Of a stretch of DNA of 64,000 nt, positions 32,409 through 43,600 are shown in pieces. Within the stretch, counting starts at the first letter, position 1. Each line of letters starts with the position of its first letter. Origin of the DNA: Prosopocoilus inquinatus (Eukaryota > Arthropoda > Insecta > Coleoptera > Lucanidae). The stretch covers positions 13,472,001 through 13,536,000 of the forward strand of contig CM069875.1 of NCBI GenBank assembly GCA_036172665.1, in the 5' to 3' direction. A program made the translations under genes and the position numbers. Below the pieces are notes generated by a model. That model did not search any database and was not told the DNA's origin. It saw only the letters and a list, made by a program, of their open reading frames with translations.

Positions 32409-33720
32409 GATTCATTCAAGTTAACTGCATCTGTTTGTCAGTTTCAATGAATTTTGTGGGTGAATGTACTTCTTGGTCTCGACCAGTGATGACTTCGTAG
32501 TTCGTGGAGCGCTCTGCTAGAGGCGCTTCATTACAACACCGAAATTTCCTAAAATTTTGAAGCTGTTTTTCTAAGCTATTACTAAGTACACATAACTGTT
32601 TTTTTTTTTCTGTAATCTACTGTAGAAGATTATTTCTAGGTCTCACGTTTGCGTTTTTTTTTATATTTCTATATAGGGAGATTCAGGCAACCCATAATAT
32701 TTCCAACTTTCGGGCACTTCCGCTTGTACCGAAAGTTTGCATTGCACTTATAGTGATCGCCCAAAAGTCGGTATCAAATGGGAAAAATCTTTATTTTTGA
32801 TTTTTACCAGAAACTTGTTACGGCAATAACTTCTGCTTCTCTGAAAACCTTTCTAACTCCTATTAGATACACCGAGTGATTTTACTCGAAATTAATCAAG
32901 ATTTCAACGAGATTTTTTTCAACGTTAGTTTCAACTTATTTTTTTAACATTCCATTTAAAATTGAATTTTTCAATATTCTCAAAATTTCACGTACTAAAT
33001 CTTACTTTAATTTTGACAAAAGAACTTTTAATCCTGAGCCACATGGTATAAAAATATAGTAGACTTTCCATTTAAGAAACATGACTTTTCGACAGTTGAA
33101 ATTAATTCGAATAGAAGTTACCTTTCAACCAGCCTGTACGCAATCAAGTGCAAAACTGGACATGATCTGAAGGAATGTTACTGTAGCCTACTAAAGGCCA
33201 AAAGTGGGCATCATGTTTTTTGTTGCACAAAGATGGCAGTATCATAACCAAGGTTCTGCAAGTCTGATTTATTTTTAAATAATTAAAATATCTCGGAAAC
33301 GGTTAATTTTTCTTGTATTACATGTTGCACAAAATATTTTTAGAATTTTATGAAGATTTCAAAAATGTATTAAAAATTTGGATATTCCATTTAAAATAAG
33401 AAAGTTGACAGCAACTTCCGGTATAAGCGGAAGTGTGTGAAAATTAAAAATATTATATTTTGATAGATCCTTATCGTTAACTTATAACTGCAAAATATGA
33501 AAAAGAAATTCAAAGGAGAAGTCCGTAAACTTTTAATGAATGGGTTGCCTGAATATCCCTGTATAGTTTTCGAGATATAGATTTTATTTTTCCAAAATGA
33601 AATTTTTTTGAAAAAATATCAACGTGAGACCTAGATAATAATATATGAATTGAAAAAAATCGGACTTATTACCTTCAATAGTTACAAAAAAAAAAATTTC
33701 AAAAATTAGAGTTAATTTGT
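32409..33720 (+). repeat. repeat S copy A, interrupted by an insertion
   Basis: Matches 39482-39860: GCATCTGTTTGTCAG, TGTACTTCTTGGTCTCGACC, GTAGAGCGCTCTGTTAGAGG-like, CTGTAATCTACT, GTCTCACG, then AAAAAATATCAACGTGA. Copy B is continuous. Copy A is split by an element at 32684-33561. Confidence 0.75.
32684..33561. mobile_element. 878 bp TIR element at a TA target
   Basis: Left tip TAGGGAGATTCAGGCAACCC and right tip whose reverse complement is CAGGGATATTCAGGCAACCC, flanked by TA. The continuous copy of the host repeat (39735) reads TTCTATAGTTTTC, the empty site. No transposase. Mariner-like by target. Confidence 0.75.
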
Positions 33721-33872
33721 GTAGGTTTTTTTCAACAAGGAAACAAAAAAAAAAAACAAACAAAAAATTCTCATAAAAATAGCTATCCTAATGCAATGCC
33801 AATTAAGTTAATTTTCAATACTCAACAAAAACTAGAACCCATTTCTCAAATTAATAATAATACACAAACCAG

Positions 33873-34073
33873 TGTCACGATATAGGGGCGCGGTCCACCA
33901 TTTTCCGATCTCCGGGTAAAGATCGGTTTTGCGTCACCACATTACAATGCCGAGCACTCGCTTGAAGGGCAGGACATAGGTGACGAATATAATAATAAAG
34001 CAAAGTTTACATTATCTCGTCTCCTGCGCTCGACCTGGTCCAACGTCGCCTCCCGGGAATATTGTCTCCAACA
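33873..34073 (+). repeat. LTR-like GC-rich segment
   Basis: Begins TGTCACGATATAGGGGCG and ends CTCCAACA, with an AATAATAAAGC polyadenylation-like signal inside. GC is well above the surroundings. No target duplication or partner LTR found, so this is tentative. Confidence 0.3.
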
Positions 34074-34245
34074 CGTGGGCTGCTAGAAAATTTTCTGGAA
34101 TCTAGTAGGTCTAGAATTGTTAGCGTTTATCAACTGTCATATTTGAAAAATTTTACGTTTCTCGCCTATAATTCTATGGACAGTTCCTATCCAAGTGAAC
34201 TAGTTTTGTTTGTAAACATTTGAGAAAAAGTAATTTTGTGTAAAC

Positions 34246-34968
34246 ATGGAAATCTCGCGTAAAAATTTTCGTACCATGATTTTTTACGATTTCAAATGTG
34301 GTCTAACGCCGAAACAATGTCTCGATGGGCTTCATTTGGCTTTTGGAGATGAAGCACCATCAAAGAGCAGTGTTTATAATTGGTTTGCCGAATTTCAGCG
34401 TGGACGTACCTCTCTCAGTGACGAATTTCGTGAAGGTAGTCCATCAACATCTGTTGTTGCCACTAACGTAGATGCTGTGCGTGAAATGCTTGAGCGAGAT
34501 CGACATGTGACATACCGTGAGATTCAAGCATCCTTACGCATTGACATGAAAGCAATACGCCAGATTTTACATGATTATTTGAGCGTACGAAAGCTTTGCA
34601 GTCGTTGGATCCCACACAATTTAACAGAAGCGCAAAAGCAGGGTCGTGTCAAATGGTGCGAAGAAATGCTCAAAACATTCAATGGAGGTTGTTCAAATTT
34701 AGTTTATAACATTGTTACTGGTGACGAAACGTGGATCTATTCGTACGAGCCAGAAAGTAAACAACAATCTACCGTTTGGGTATTTCAAAATGAACCAAAA
34801 CCAACAAAAGTTGTCCGTTCACGCAGTGCTGCGAAGCAAATGATTGCTTGTTTCTTTGGTTTAACTGGACATGTAGCAACCGTGGCTTTAGAGGATCGAA
34901 AATTTTCCAGCAGCCCACGTATGCAAAAGTGTATTGACGTCAAAGGTGAATACTTCGAAAAACAATGA
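34246..34968 (+). pseudogene. mariner (DD34D-type) transposase with internal deletions
   Basis: The 240-codon frame opens with the N-terminal half of a mariner transposase. A paired-like DNA-binding domain spans residues 1-110 (SKSSVYNWFAEFQRG, RHVTYREIQASL), then comes the linker WIPHNLTEAQ and the first catalytic Asp, D160, in VTGDETWIYSYEP. After GHVATVALED (residue 217) it jumps to RKFSSSP and then RMQKCIDVKGEYFEKQ, which belong to the C-terminus. The segment with the second and third catalytic Asp is missing, so it cannot be active. Just downstream (about 35010-35040) CTTTTCCAGCAGCTCACGTA repeats the junction sequence near 34903, which hints at how the deletion or rearrangement arose. 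Normal length is about 345-350 residues. Confidence 0.88.
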
Positions 34969-36820
34969 TACCGTTTACCGAATTTCATGTGCGTTTTTTC
35001 ATACCGTTTCCAGAAACTTTTCCAGCAGCTCACGTAGTCACGAAACAGTTTCACCAAACACCAATTATATTGCATTATACAATCATAACAAATAAATTCT
35101 AAGTACTCTCCTTCCTGAATTTTAATGATCACACAATAATGAATCGATCCATTTACTAACTAATTAAAATGTTGACATCCCTAAGTTATAAAGTGCCCTC
35201 CACAACGTCCGGTCCGGATGCCACAAAGCGCGTGTTCTAAAAGTTTGGGTCAATGGACGAACGTCAAAAAGTCAGCGTCTCGCCGAAACCCTGCTAAAAG
35301 CCGCGCTTTAATTGCTTTGTAATGAATCAGAAATTTTGCTGTTGCAGCTCAAGTAAAGTTTAAAAGGTTTTTTGGATTCTGAAGAATCCGCTTATTATAC
35401 TTCGTTCGAACGACTTCCGTAGCCTAACGCGCGTCTCGTCGGTGCGATGAACTAATGTCAACAAACGCAAAACTGCAATTAAAACATAAATTACGCAATT
35501 GATTTTTGAATTAAATCCAAAACAAGAAAACTAATTTTGAATATGAATTTCCAAACCTTGCACCAATAATGTTGGTAATTCACAAACAATGTTGGTAAAC
35601 TTTTTAGATCTTTCATATTCATACCAAATCTTACATCTCGACTAATAAAAGTATTAAAATGTAATGGACGCGGGTTATTTTTCTTTAGAATTTGGGGAGT
35701 GGTCAGCCTTATACTTACTCGGAACTCTTTCACCCTGAACAACCCGAAGCCACCCCCGCGTCTCATAGAAAACCCAACCTGCTCTTTTGACCAACGGGCC
35801 ACTGTGGAAAGCAATTTTCTTGTTCGGTAGCTACAGTTTGAGAAATGAGCCAAAAATGTACTTTCGACGGTGTCTAACCCGAAAAAAATCGAAACAGTGC
35901 CGTTTTGTCCCTGAAGATTGTTAAATTTTCTTGTCGTTGTCTCTCTCCTATGTAGACGTTCTCCTTGGACCTCTTGGAGAAGGTAAAAGGGGTGAACTTA
36001 AGATTTATAAATAAAAGAGTTTGATAAATTTAACCAGTCTATTAAAATAAAAAATAAAAAAACAAAATACAAAAAAAACGAATGACGTGTACAATAATGT
36101 AAAAAATAAACTTTACCTACAAAATAACTTTAACAAAACAAAAAAAGGGGGAGAGAGACAAGGATTGCACTTTCGGTTGCAGAAATTAGTTTTTAAGCGG
36201 TCTGTTAGCTTACCAAACTGAATCGAAAGATGTTCTCGTAATCCAAAAATTCAGGAAACACGATGACTTTATATAAAGCAAATAAGATACTATGTTCGGA
36301 CGGTTTTTAAGCACACAAATATCACTACCCGGCGAAAGCTTCTGCCTTCCGTTCGCGAATTTCAAACTTGGAGAAAATTTACTGAATCTAAATTGAAATA
36401 AAAATAAAATTAAAATTGAAGTACAAATTGAAGTCGCCCGGTAGGGGAGGAAACGCGAGCTTTTCACAAGCTGAAGAAGGTCCGCGTATTAACTAACTGA
36501 AAAATCAAATGTTAACGTTTTTTATGAATTATCTCGCGTCTTCCTCCCCGCGCTCCAGTGTTGAGCTTCTACTCAAGATGCTCTCAAAAGTAGATAGGTA
36601 ACAATGTCATTTTGCAATATTTTTTCTAAACTTCCCACGCTCTCAGACCTGGGCCTAGGATGCCCAGTTAACAGTACGTGCTTAATTAATCTTAAAAATG
36701 TAACTTAAGAATCTTATAAAATATTGTATAGCATTGGATACGCGAAAGATAAGCAATCACATTATTTTTCCCGTGAAAACTCACTGTCGACGCAGATGTC
36801 ACAGTTCTTAATGTCTACAT
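34969..36820. other. unclassified intronic DNA, partly GC-richer
   Basis: From about 35197 to 35460 and 35659 to 36640 the base composition is less AT-rich and there are blocks such as GGACGCGGG, ACCCCCGCG and a purine tract AAAAAAAGGGGGAGAGAGACA near 36140. These look like LTR-retrotransposon debris, but I could not pair LTRs or find a coding domain. Confidence 0.3.
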
Positions 36821-38900
36821 CAGGGATGGCCAACCCAAATGATCTTGCGGGCCACTTTGGAAATTCATCACAACTCCGCGGGCCACATATAAAATTATGT
36901 ATCCCCATATTAAATTTAGATACATTACAGACCTTTTTGGAGTGAAAAATTGAAACATAGTGAGTTATTATTACTGTGTTTATTAGTATTCTTACATGTA
37001 AACATAGATAATATAATAATAATGATACTAAACGTACATTGTAAAGAAATATATAACACCAAAAAATATATAAATATAAATGAAATAAAAACATGAAATC
37101 ATTAAAAAATATTTAGTGTACTAGTGCGATATTTGTTTCTCCACTCTTTCACTTAGCTTAATTTCATTTTTGAAAAGAAACGATTCGCAGATGTAAGTTG
37201 AACCAAAAGCGCTAACAATTTTTTGTGCCAAATTTCTCAAATGGAAAATTTCTCTTTTGTGACGTAAGTGTTATAAAAATCTATTTTTGATTCTGATGTT
37301 TCAAAAATGTGCTTTAGTTCAATATTGCACTGTAAGTCAACCAGTTCCATTTGGAGATATTCTGGGGCCGACTCGATTTCAACATGAAAGGGAGATGAAT
37401 AAATTTCGAAAATTTTGTTGTATTTATCTAACTCTAAATTACTGAATCGGCTTTCAAAAGCAGCTGTAAGTTTTCTAATTTCTTTTGCATATTTGATGTA
37501 ATTACTACATTTTGATTTCTTAAATTCTTTCAACAATGGAAAGTGGTGAGCGTTATTACTTTTCAATTGCGATTCAAATAACAACAATTTCTTCTGAAAT
37601 GCTTTGATGTTATTAAATGTATCGATTATAAGGTATATCTTTTCCTTGCAATGAAATATTTAATTGATTAAGTTTTTCGACAATATTCACTAAAAAGCAT
37701 AAATCCGATAACCACTCATCTTTTCTTAATTCTGGTACAGGTCTTTGCTTGTCATTCATAAACAAGTCAATTTCTTCTCGTAATTCATAAAACCTCTGTA
37801 AACATCTTCCACGACTTCTGACTTGACTGAAGTATACAACGTCACCATATTCAGAATGTAATTCTTTCAGGAACTCCTTAAATTGTCGATGCGGAAGTGC
37901 ATGTGATCGTATGTAATTCACTGTTTTTATAACTACTTGCATAACATGATCCATCGATAATACTTGGGCACATAAATTTTGTTGATGAATCAAACAGTGG
38001 ATTATAATTAAATCCTCTCTTTTGGAGCGATTGCTTGTTTTGTTGTTGGATTCTATTTTATCGATTAGTAATTTTATAGCTCCCTTTTCTTTACCAATCA
38101 TAGCAGGTGCTCCATCAGTTGATATTCCAGAAAGTATTTCCAAATTCAAATTGTTTTCGCACAAACAGTTTTCAACAGCATTGAAAATATCTTTTCCCGT
38201 TGTTGTACCTTTTAAACTTATCAAATTTAACATTTCTTCAGTTATTTGAAATGATTCATTTACTCTACGAAGGAACACTACAAGCTGAGCTGAGTCTGAA
38301 ATGTCTGTGCTTTCGTCAAATGCCAAGGAAAAATATTTAAAATCTCGAATTCTGTCGCGCAGTTTTAAGATAATTTCATTTGAAATGTCATTGATTCGCC
38401 GACACACTGTTTGTCGAGATAGGCTTAGGTTCGAAAATAGTTTGCTTTTATCAGGCAAAATATCCTTCACAACAGCTTCCAAACATTCTTTCACAAATTC
38501 TCCATCCGAATATGTTTTCATTTTTTTTGCAATCACAAATGAAACAGAATAGCTTGCTTTAACAATATTGGAAGGTTGCTGTAATGCTGCACCAAACATT
38601 TTTTGTTGAGCCTTTAATTGCGACTTAAACTCCTTGATCTTCGATTGTTTCACTTCTTTATCGAACTTCAAATAATCTTTATGTTTTGTTTCGTAATGCC
38701 TCTTAACATTATATTCCTTAAACACAGCAACGACCTCTCGGCAAATTAAACACAATAATTTTGTATTTTGAATTATGAAGAAGTACTTTTCTTCCCATTC
38801 CTCGCTATACTTTCTATTTTCGTCCATTATTCTTCTTTTCTTTGCACTTATACTGAAAATAAGAGAGATATTAAATATATCTTTTTAATTGTTAAATTAA
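36821..38900 (-). mobile_element. decayed hAT element with BED-finger transposase
   Basis: A hAT-style terminal sequence CAGGGATGGCCAACCC begins at 36821, with GCGGGCCAC repeats just inside. The transposase remnant reads on the minus strand from 38827 to about 37140. The matching terminus beyond 38830 was not found, so the right boundary is approximate. Confidence 0.65.
37140..38827 (-). pseudogene. hAT transposase, ZBED/GTF2IRD2-like, frameshifted at the C-terminus
   Basis: The first 404 codons are open. A BED-type zinc finger lies near the start (CLIC at ~33-36, HYETKH at ~52-57). The hAT catalytic core follows: FDESTDISDSAQLV around 171-184, GISTDGAPAMIG around 236-247 and CLIHQQNLCAQ around 279-289. 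The frame breaks near 37615 (KDIPYNRYI then stop). It continues one base over as IDTFNNIKAFQKKLL and on to 37237, and breaks again before HLRNLAQKIVSAFGSTYICE, the hAT dimerisation region. At least three indels occur, so it is non-functional. Insect relatives are usually annotated as ZBED5, SCAND3 or GTF2IRD2-like. Confidence 0.88.
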
Positions 38901-39481
38901 AAGTCATTTTTAATTAAAGTCATTTTTAATTTAATAGTTATTACCTGTCTGTTGTTGTTTTAAATATGTTGTTGACGTACGTCGTACGAGAATATTAAAA
39001 TAATTATCCTGCAGTCACAGCACACAAAACGACCCCAAAAGGCAAATTTTCACTTGAAACTGAGAGTCTGCTCTGCTCTGCTATCAACAATCAACTGTGC
39101 GTATCAGAGTGAAACATAGAAACATAGAACCGGTTATATTAGAATGAGATGTTCCAAAATGCGCGCGCATTATGAGTTCGTAGAATATAATTTCCCCTTC
39201 ATTTTCTTCTAAATTTTGAATAATAAATAATTCTTCTGCCATAATTTAATGCACGAAATCAATAACAACTTCAACACACCTGCGAAATGAAATTACATAA
39301 CCTCGTTCTGTTCGTGTCGTACACGACATGACAAATGGAGAGTAGTTTTGACCACTCTACAATATCTCTACTAAAAATGTCGAAAATTTGTCGTACGCGA
39401 CATTTGAGAATTAGCTTTAGTAGACATTTTAGCAATGTCGCATTCGACATGCACATTTGCTGATTTGAGAATAAGGCCCCT
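38901..39481. other. no gene; TGTCG-nnnn-CGACA palindromes
   Basis: Three short palindromes of the form TGTCGnnnnCGACA lie at about 39318-39335, 39390-39405 and 39436-39450. No coding sequence. Confidence 0.45.
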
Positions 39482-39860
39482 GAACTGCATCTGTTTGTCA
39501 GCTTCAATGAACTTTGTGAGTGAATGTACTTCTTGGTCTCGACCACTGATACCTTCGTAGTTCGTAGAGCGCTCTGTTAGAGGCGCTGTAACGTCGACAT
39601 TTCTTAAAATTGTGAAGCTGTTCTCTCTCTGTTCTGTTCTCGGGTATTACTAAGCACACAGAACTGTATTTTTTTCTGTAATCTACTACTCTATATCTGG
39701 GTCTCACGATTGCGTTTTTTTTTTCAAAATTCTATAGTTTTCAAAATGAATTTTGTTTTTTTGAAAAAATATCAACGTGACACCTCGATAATAATAACAT
39801 GAACATGTGCTAAAAATTTGGATTTATTACCTTCAATGGTTACCAAACAAAAACTTTTTC
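39482..39860 (+). repeat. repeat S copy B (uninterrupted)
   Basis: Direct counterpart of 32409-32683 plus 33562-33720. It provides the empty site for the 878 bp element. Confidence 0.75.
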
Positions 39861-40073
39861 AAAAATTAGCGCTCCGTAAAAGACGTCTTAATAAAAAAAA
39901 ACAAAAATTTTCATCTTTGTTGAAAGTTGTGTGAAAACTAAAAGTGAAGTGATGAAACAATTCATCAAGGCCGCACACGTTGTCGATCAACTCAATAAAA
40001 ATTACAATAAACACAACCATCGTTGAATTAACATATTCGATCTTTATTAATGTGACGACGTATGCCTGTACAG

Positions 40074-40362
40074 GTCAGTCCATTCGCAAGCTAGTGGGCA
40101 AGATCAGATCCGTGAGTGCCGAAAGGAAGGCGAGGCACCGAGCAAAACGTTCTCCATCGCCTTCCTACTTAAAGGGGCATGTCATCGACAGCAACATAAA
40201 CCACACCATGGACTCGTTGAGACCACAACGGGCGTCGTCACCGGTCCATCGCTATTACCTTGGCGAAGATCCTTTCGGCGGTAGCATCTATGGCAGAGAG
40301 AACAAATATGACGGGGTGCGGCCTGTACGCAGCTCAAGGAAGGAACGCGATGAAGAAAACAG
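40074..40362 (+). CDS. second exon of the unidentified Ser/Arg-rich host gene
   Basis: Bounded by TGCCTGTACAG and the consensus donor AG-GTAAGC. It starts with the last two bases of a codon, so a preceding exon ending in one extra base is required, as 25971 provides (G plus GT gives Gly). The ~95 residues read QSIRKLVGKIRSVSAERKAR, then HRAKRSPSPSYLKGH, RPQRASSPVHRYYLGEDPFG and a basic tail ending RKERDEEN. Like the upstream exon it is Arg/Ser-rich, with several likely kinase sites (RSVS, RSPSPS, RASSP). It ends two bases into a codon (phase 2), so a further exon lies downstream, not identified. GC is near 50 percent against an AT-rich background. I do not recognise the family. Confidence 0.75.
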
Positions 40363-41362
40363 GTAAGCACGCGACTGTGTATTCGCCTTGAGGCCCACTA
40401 GAAATTCACGTTCGAAGCCATCGCACGCTTCTGAACATGTTCATAAATAAATCCTTTCATTATTGATGCAGTTTTCTTTTTAGGAATGCAATTAATTGAA
40501 TGATCTATGAATGAATGAAAATGGAATTAAAAATTATTTCAAATGTGAATTAAATATTATTTGAAGTTAAAAGATAACAGATAACTCATAAAACAAAAAG
40601 ACTATAAAAATAGATCGAAATTATAAAACATGAAAAGTGCCTCTTTAGCAAGTCTTGCTTGTTGCCTTTTGGTGGCATATTTAATTTAAGTAACATTAGT
40701 TTACTTTGATTTTTTTTAAATAATTTAGTCAAATTTTACCATGAACTACAGATTCATTCACAAAAATTGTTCATTAAGTTTTTAGAGAAAGAGTTTAGAT
40801 GTGTATCTGGATTGCACTATAACCAATAAATAATTGAATAAAATAATATATCATGGAGTTTTATTTACGTGGACATAACGTCAGTCTACAAGAGAAAGTG
40901 ACCAGGTCCACCGATATTATTTTTGAGTTATTAGAATTTTTATATTTGCTTACGATTATAAAATCAATTATTTTACATCAGGTCAGTTTATATTGATTTT
41001 TATGAACAATAGAGTTTCTAGAATCTGTATTTTAAATTTAAAAAAAAATGAATGTATGGTACATGGGCAAATATTAAAATTGTAATAACTCAAAACTACT
41101 ATCGGTGGACTTGGTCACCTTCTCTCGTAGACGATAAGGAAATTTCATTCAAAATAAAATGAACATGTTAAGTCAACGCGCATGGGGAATTAACAGCAAA
41201 TAAATAAATTAATTTGTTAACCAGAGACCTGCAGAAAAATGTCACGGCTGCGCAGTAGTTACTGCACGAAGGTAGTTAGCGCCTGCCAGCGGCGTCGTTG
41301 AAACAACGTTTGTCGTATTGTTTTCGTTGTGCATGATATTTCACCGCATCAATTTTTGTTAC
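40363..41362. other. intronic or intergenic DNA with one small foldback
   Basis: No exon was recognised. It contains the 255 bp inverted-repeat element at 40881-41135. A less AT-rich block at 41225-41330 (CACGGCTGCGCAG, CCAGCGGCGTCG) has no identified function. Confidence 0.4.
40881..41135. mobile_element. 255 bp foldback MITE
   Basis: The terminal ~65 bases are inverted copies: GTCTACAAGAGAAAGTGACC with AGGTCCACCGATA, against GTCTACGAGAGAAGGTGACC with AAGTCCACCGATA, then GTTTTTGAGTTATTA-like. Ends and target not precisely set. Confidence 0.6.
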
Positions 41363-41696
41363 TGTTATAGCCGTCATGCGCGAACAGATCTATTTTTAGC
41401 ATCAGTACGCTACCTTGCGTCACAGAACATGATCGAAGATTACTCTATCATTCTAGTATGTTCCAGCAACAGAGGGTTCTGCTATATGAGCCGTACGATA
41501 CGCCAGGAGTAGTTAGTTATAAAGTTGGCAGGCGAAGGGTTCGTACCTCGAATCAATAGAAAGTACATTTTGTAAAAATGTTATTCGATAGACAAACTCA
41601 TTACAACTGTGTTGCTAATTGTGTAAAGCGACAGCTTTTAATTAAAGTGTTCTGAAATTTAACGACTATAATTTGTGAACCCCCAAATTCGTAACA
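41363..41696. repeat. solo LTR with TTAC target duplication
   Basis: Same family as 30837-31141: TGTTATAGCC start, ATTCGTAACA end, with shared GGTTCGTACCTCGAAT and TTAACGACTATAATTTG. Flanked by TTAC at 41359-41362 and 41697-41700. It contains about 40 bases (around CGTCACAGAACATGATCG) that are absent from the other copy. Confidence 0.88.
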
Positions 41697-42680
41697 TTAC
41701 GTATAAAATCTAGCAACTAACGTGATTGGTGTATTGTGAGGAATGGTTAACACTCACTTGAAACACTTTTTCATGACATACATTTAATTTGTTATTATTT
41801 ACGTAAATCGACTGTTTCTGTTCCTGATGCTCGAAGTGACGCTTATGGTCACGTTCTGCGCTTGCCTTATATTGACCTTGATATTTTTCTGAATGTCTCT
41901 GTTGATAACCAGACTTGGGAATTGAATATTTTGCGCGGTTCAAATCCTAACGATACGGGCAGTGTAAATCTGTGCGTCCACTGGGGTTCAGACGCAGCAG
42001 CGCAGCGCGGCACCAAAACGAAATGCGTGTAAAGCATAGGCACTATTCCGCGCCGTGCTCCCGCCCTAATGGACGCTCCAGCTTGATAAATTAGGTCACA
42101 GTGTGAATGCAAGCGGTGCACGTTGCGGAAGGTAAAGAAACTGTGTAAACTTGTCGATTCCTCCACCGCTTCTTATGAATCATATCAAGCCAAAGTAACA
42201 CGAGCACAGTGATACACAGAGGCCGGCAATTTCCGACTGTTTTTGTTTAGCTTATTTATGCGTTCTTAATATTGTTACAACCGTGAATTGCGACGCCAAT
42301 AAATTCTGCTTTCAGACAAATTGTACACCTATTGGCCAACCGACTCTTTCGCGGGTTTCTGGAAATGCTTCGACTATTCCAGAATACAGTGCTTTTGAAA
42401 AGGCATATCATCTGTACGACATTCGGAATTAAAGAAACTAAAGCTGCGTTGACACGATCCAATTATTCTTGGAACATACTTGGCAGAGGTACCGGATAGA
42501 ACGGTAGATTTCCCACCAATCTAAGGTCTCGTACACAGTTGAATACAAAATCGCCCAACTTTGTTTCACGATCATATTTCGCGATTGTTTTTAAACAGTT
42601 GCTAAACAAAATGTGGTGTATTTCAAGTTCGGAGGCAAAATCGCAGAACTTATATTTCGAAGCCTAATAAACACTTGAAA
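41697..42680. other. mixed repeats; LTR-start-like motif at ~42272
   Basis: TGTTACAACCGTGAATTGCG near 42272 resembles the 5' end of the solo LTR family but diverges soon after. A GC-richer block at 41975-42130 (GCAGCAGCGCAGCGCGG, GCGCCGTGCTCC) has no recognised identity. 42530-42615 shares phrases with 51890-51960 (GAATACAAAATCG, TTTCGCGATTGT). No gene. Confidence 0.35.
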
Positions 42681-42894
42681 TAGTAAAATAGTAAAGGAGA
42701 CTGGTTTAAGAAATAATTGAAAATTAATCTCCACCCACAATAAATTTATATCCGTAGATACCTATTGTATGTCAGTACGCTACCAACTTAAAAGCACTTA
42801 GAGATTCTAAAAACAACCTAATCATCCTAATAAAATCATAAAAATGTAAAAACTAACAACAATCTAATCATCCTAAAAGATATACTCTCACAAC
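42681..42894 (+). repeat. repeat H, left segment, copy 2
   Basis: Counterpart of 310-535. It ends at ATATAC, where a different inverted-repeat element starts. Confidence 0.75.
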
Positions 42895-43411
42895 GTACGG
42901 AGGAGATTGAAAGGGCAGCTGTAGGACATCAAAATGAAGATTTTTTCTTAATTCGCTTTTGTAGCTTCTTAATTAATCAAAATTATTTCACAAAATGCAA
43001 TTTTATTGTTAAATAAATTCTAAATTTATCAAAACCATTCATAAAATGTCTATGTTAATCTGTTTCCTAGTTTTGTTTTTAATTAGTGGGCGGTGTACAA
43101 CGCGATAAAAACCCGTTTTTGGGCATTAAAATAAAAAATGAAATAGCCGTTACTTTAACGTAACTACATTTTTTAAAATAGTTGTTTATTTTAAAGCAGT
43201 GTTCAATTAACTCATAAATGCCTCCAATTTGAATCTAAAACGTAAAATATTACTACAGAGAGTAACTTTTGCTTGTTAATTATTTTCACTTTAAACTCTT
43301 GTAACTTTTTAGTTATTGATTTTTTCGCAAAAATTTATTAAGAAAAAGAACTTTAATTTGGTCACCCCTAGCTACCCTTTTAATCTCCTCCATATGTTAT
43401 GAGACACCCAG
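42895..43411. mobile_element. 517 bp TIR element inside repeat H
   Basis: Left end CTCTCACAACGTACGGAGGA; the reverse complement of the right end is CTGGGTGTCTCATAACATAT then GGAGGAGATT. The left tip has lost about six bases. It sits at the same position in repeat H as the unrelated-interior element 536-1551. No coding capacity. Confidence 0.65.
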
Positions 43412-43600
43412 TATATGTCTAAATGTAAGTAAAAGAAATTAATACGTAAATATCTAAATTTAACCGTCAGAAAAACCTTACAAATAAGAGCTAACCAAAC
43501 AAAACGGAAATAAGGAAATAAATAGTCCTAAGATCCGAAAAAAGTTCTTATTCTAACGAATAAATAAGTAAAAATTCCCTGTATTTTGAAAATTCCTGAT
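43412..43600 (+). repeat. repeat H, right segment, copy 2
   Basis: Carries the single TAA (43420-43422) that serves as the empty site for the MITE at 1564-1691. It continues with AGAGCTAACCAAACAA, GGAAATAAATAGTCC and CTAACGAATAAATAAGTA, which recur at 43815-43912 and inverted at 47797-48110. Confidence 0.75.

Larger units (their letters stand above)
33721..35660 (+). repeat. third copy of the short-frame repeat, split by a ~1.7 kb insertion
   Basis: 33785-33867 matches the start of the unit at 32100 (CTAATGCAATGC, TCAATACTCAAC, AATAATAATACACAAAC). 35567-35660 continues with AATGTTGGTAATTCACAAAC and TAATAAAAGTATTA. Everything from ~33869 to ~35567, including an LTR-like block and a mariner remnant, is therefore inserted DNA. 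The right insertion edge is only approximate. Confidence 0.6.
25972..40073 (+). other. 14.1 kb intron filled with transposons
   Basis: Inferred intron between two phase-compatible exons. Donor GGTAAAC at 25972, acceptor TGTACAG at 40073. It contains the decayed mariners, foldback elements, solo LTR and hAT remnant listed separately. Between 25972 and 27338 I see no gene; a TACAGGATGTTTGG motif lies at about 26015. The frames here are short and without motifs. Other small exons could lie inside unseen. Confidence 0.6.
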
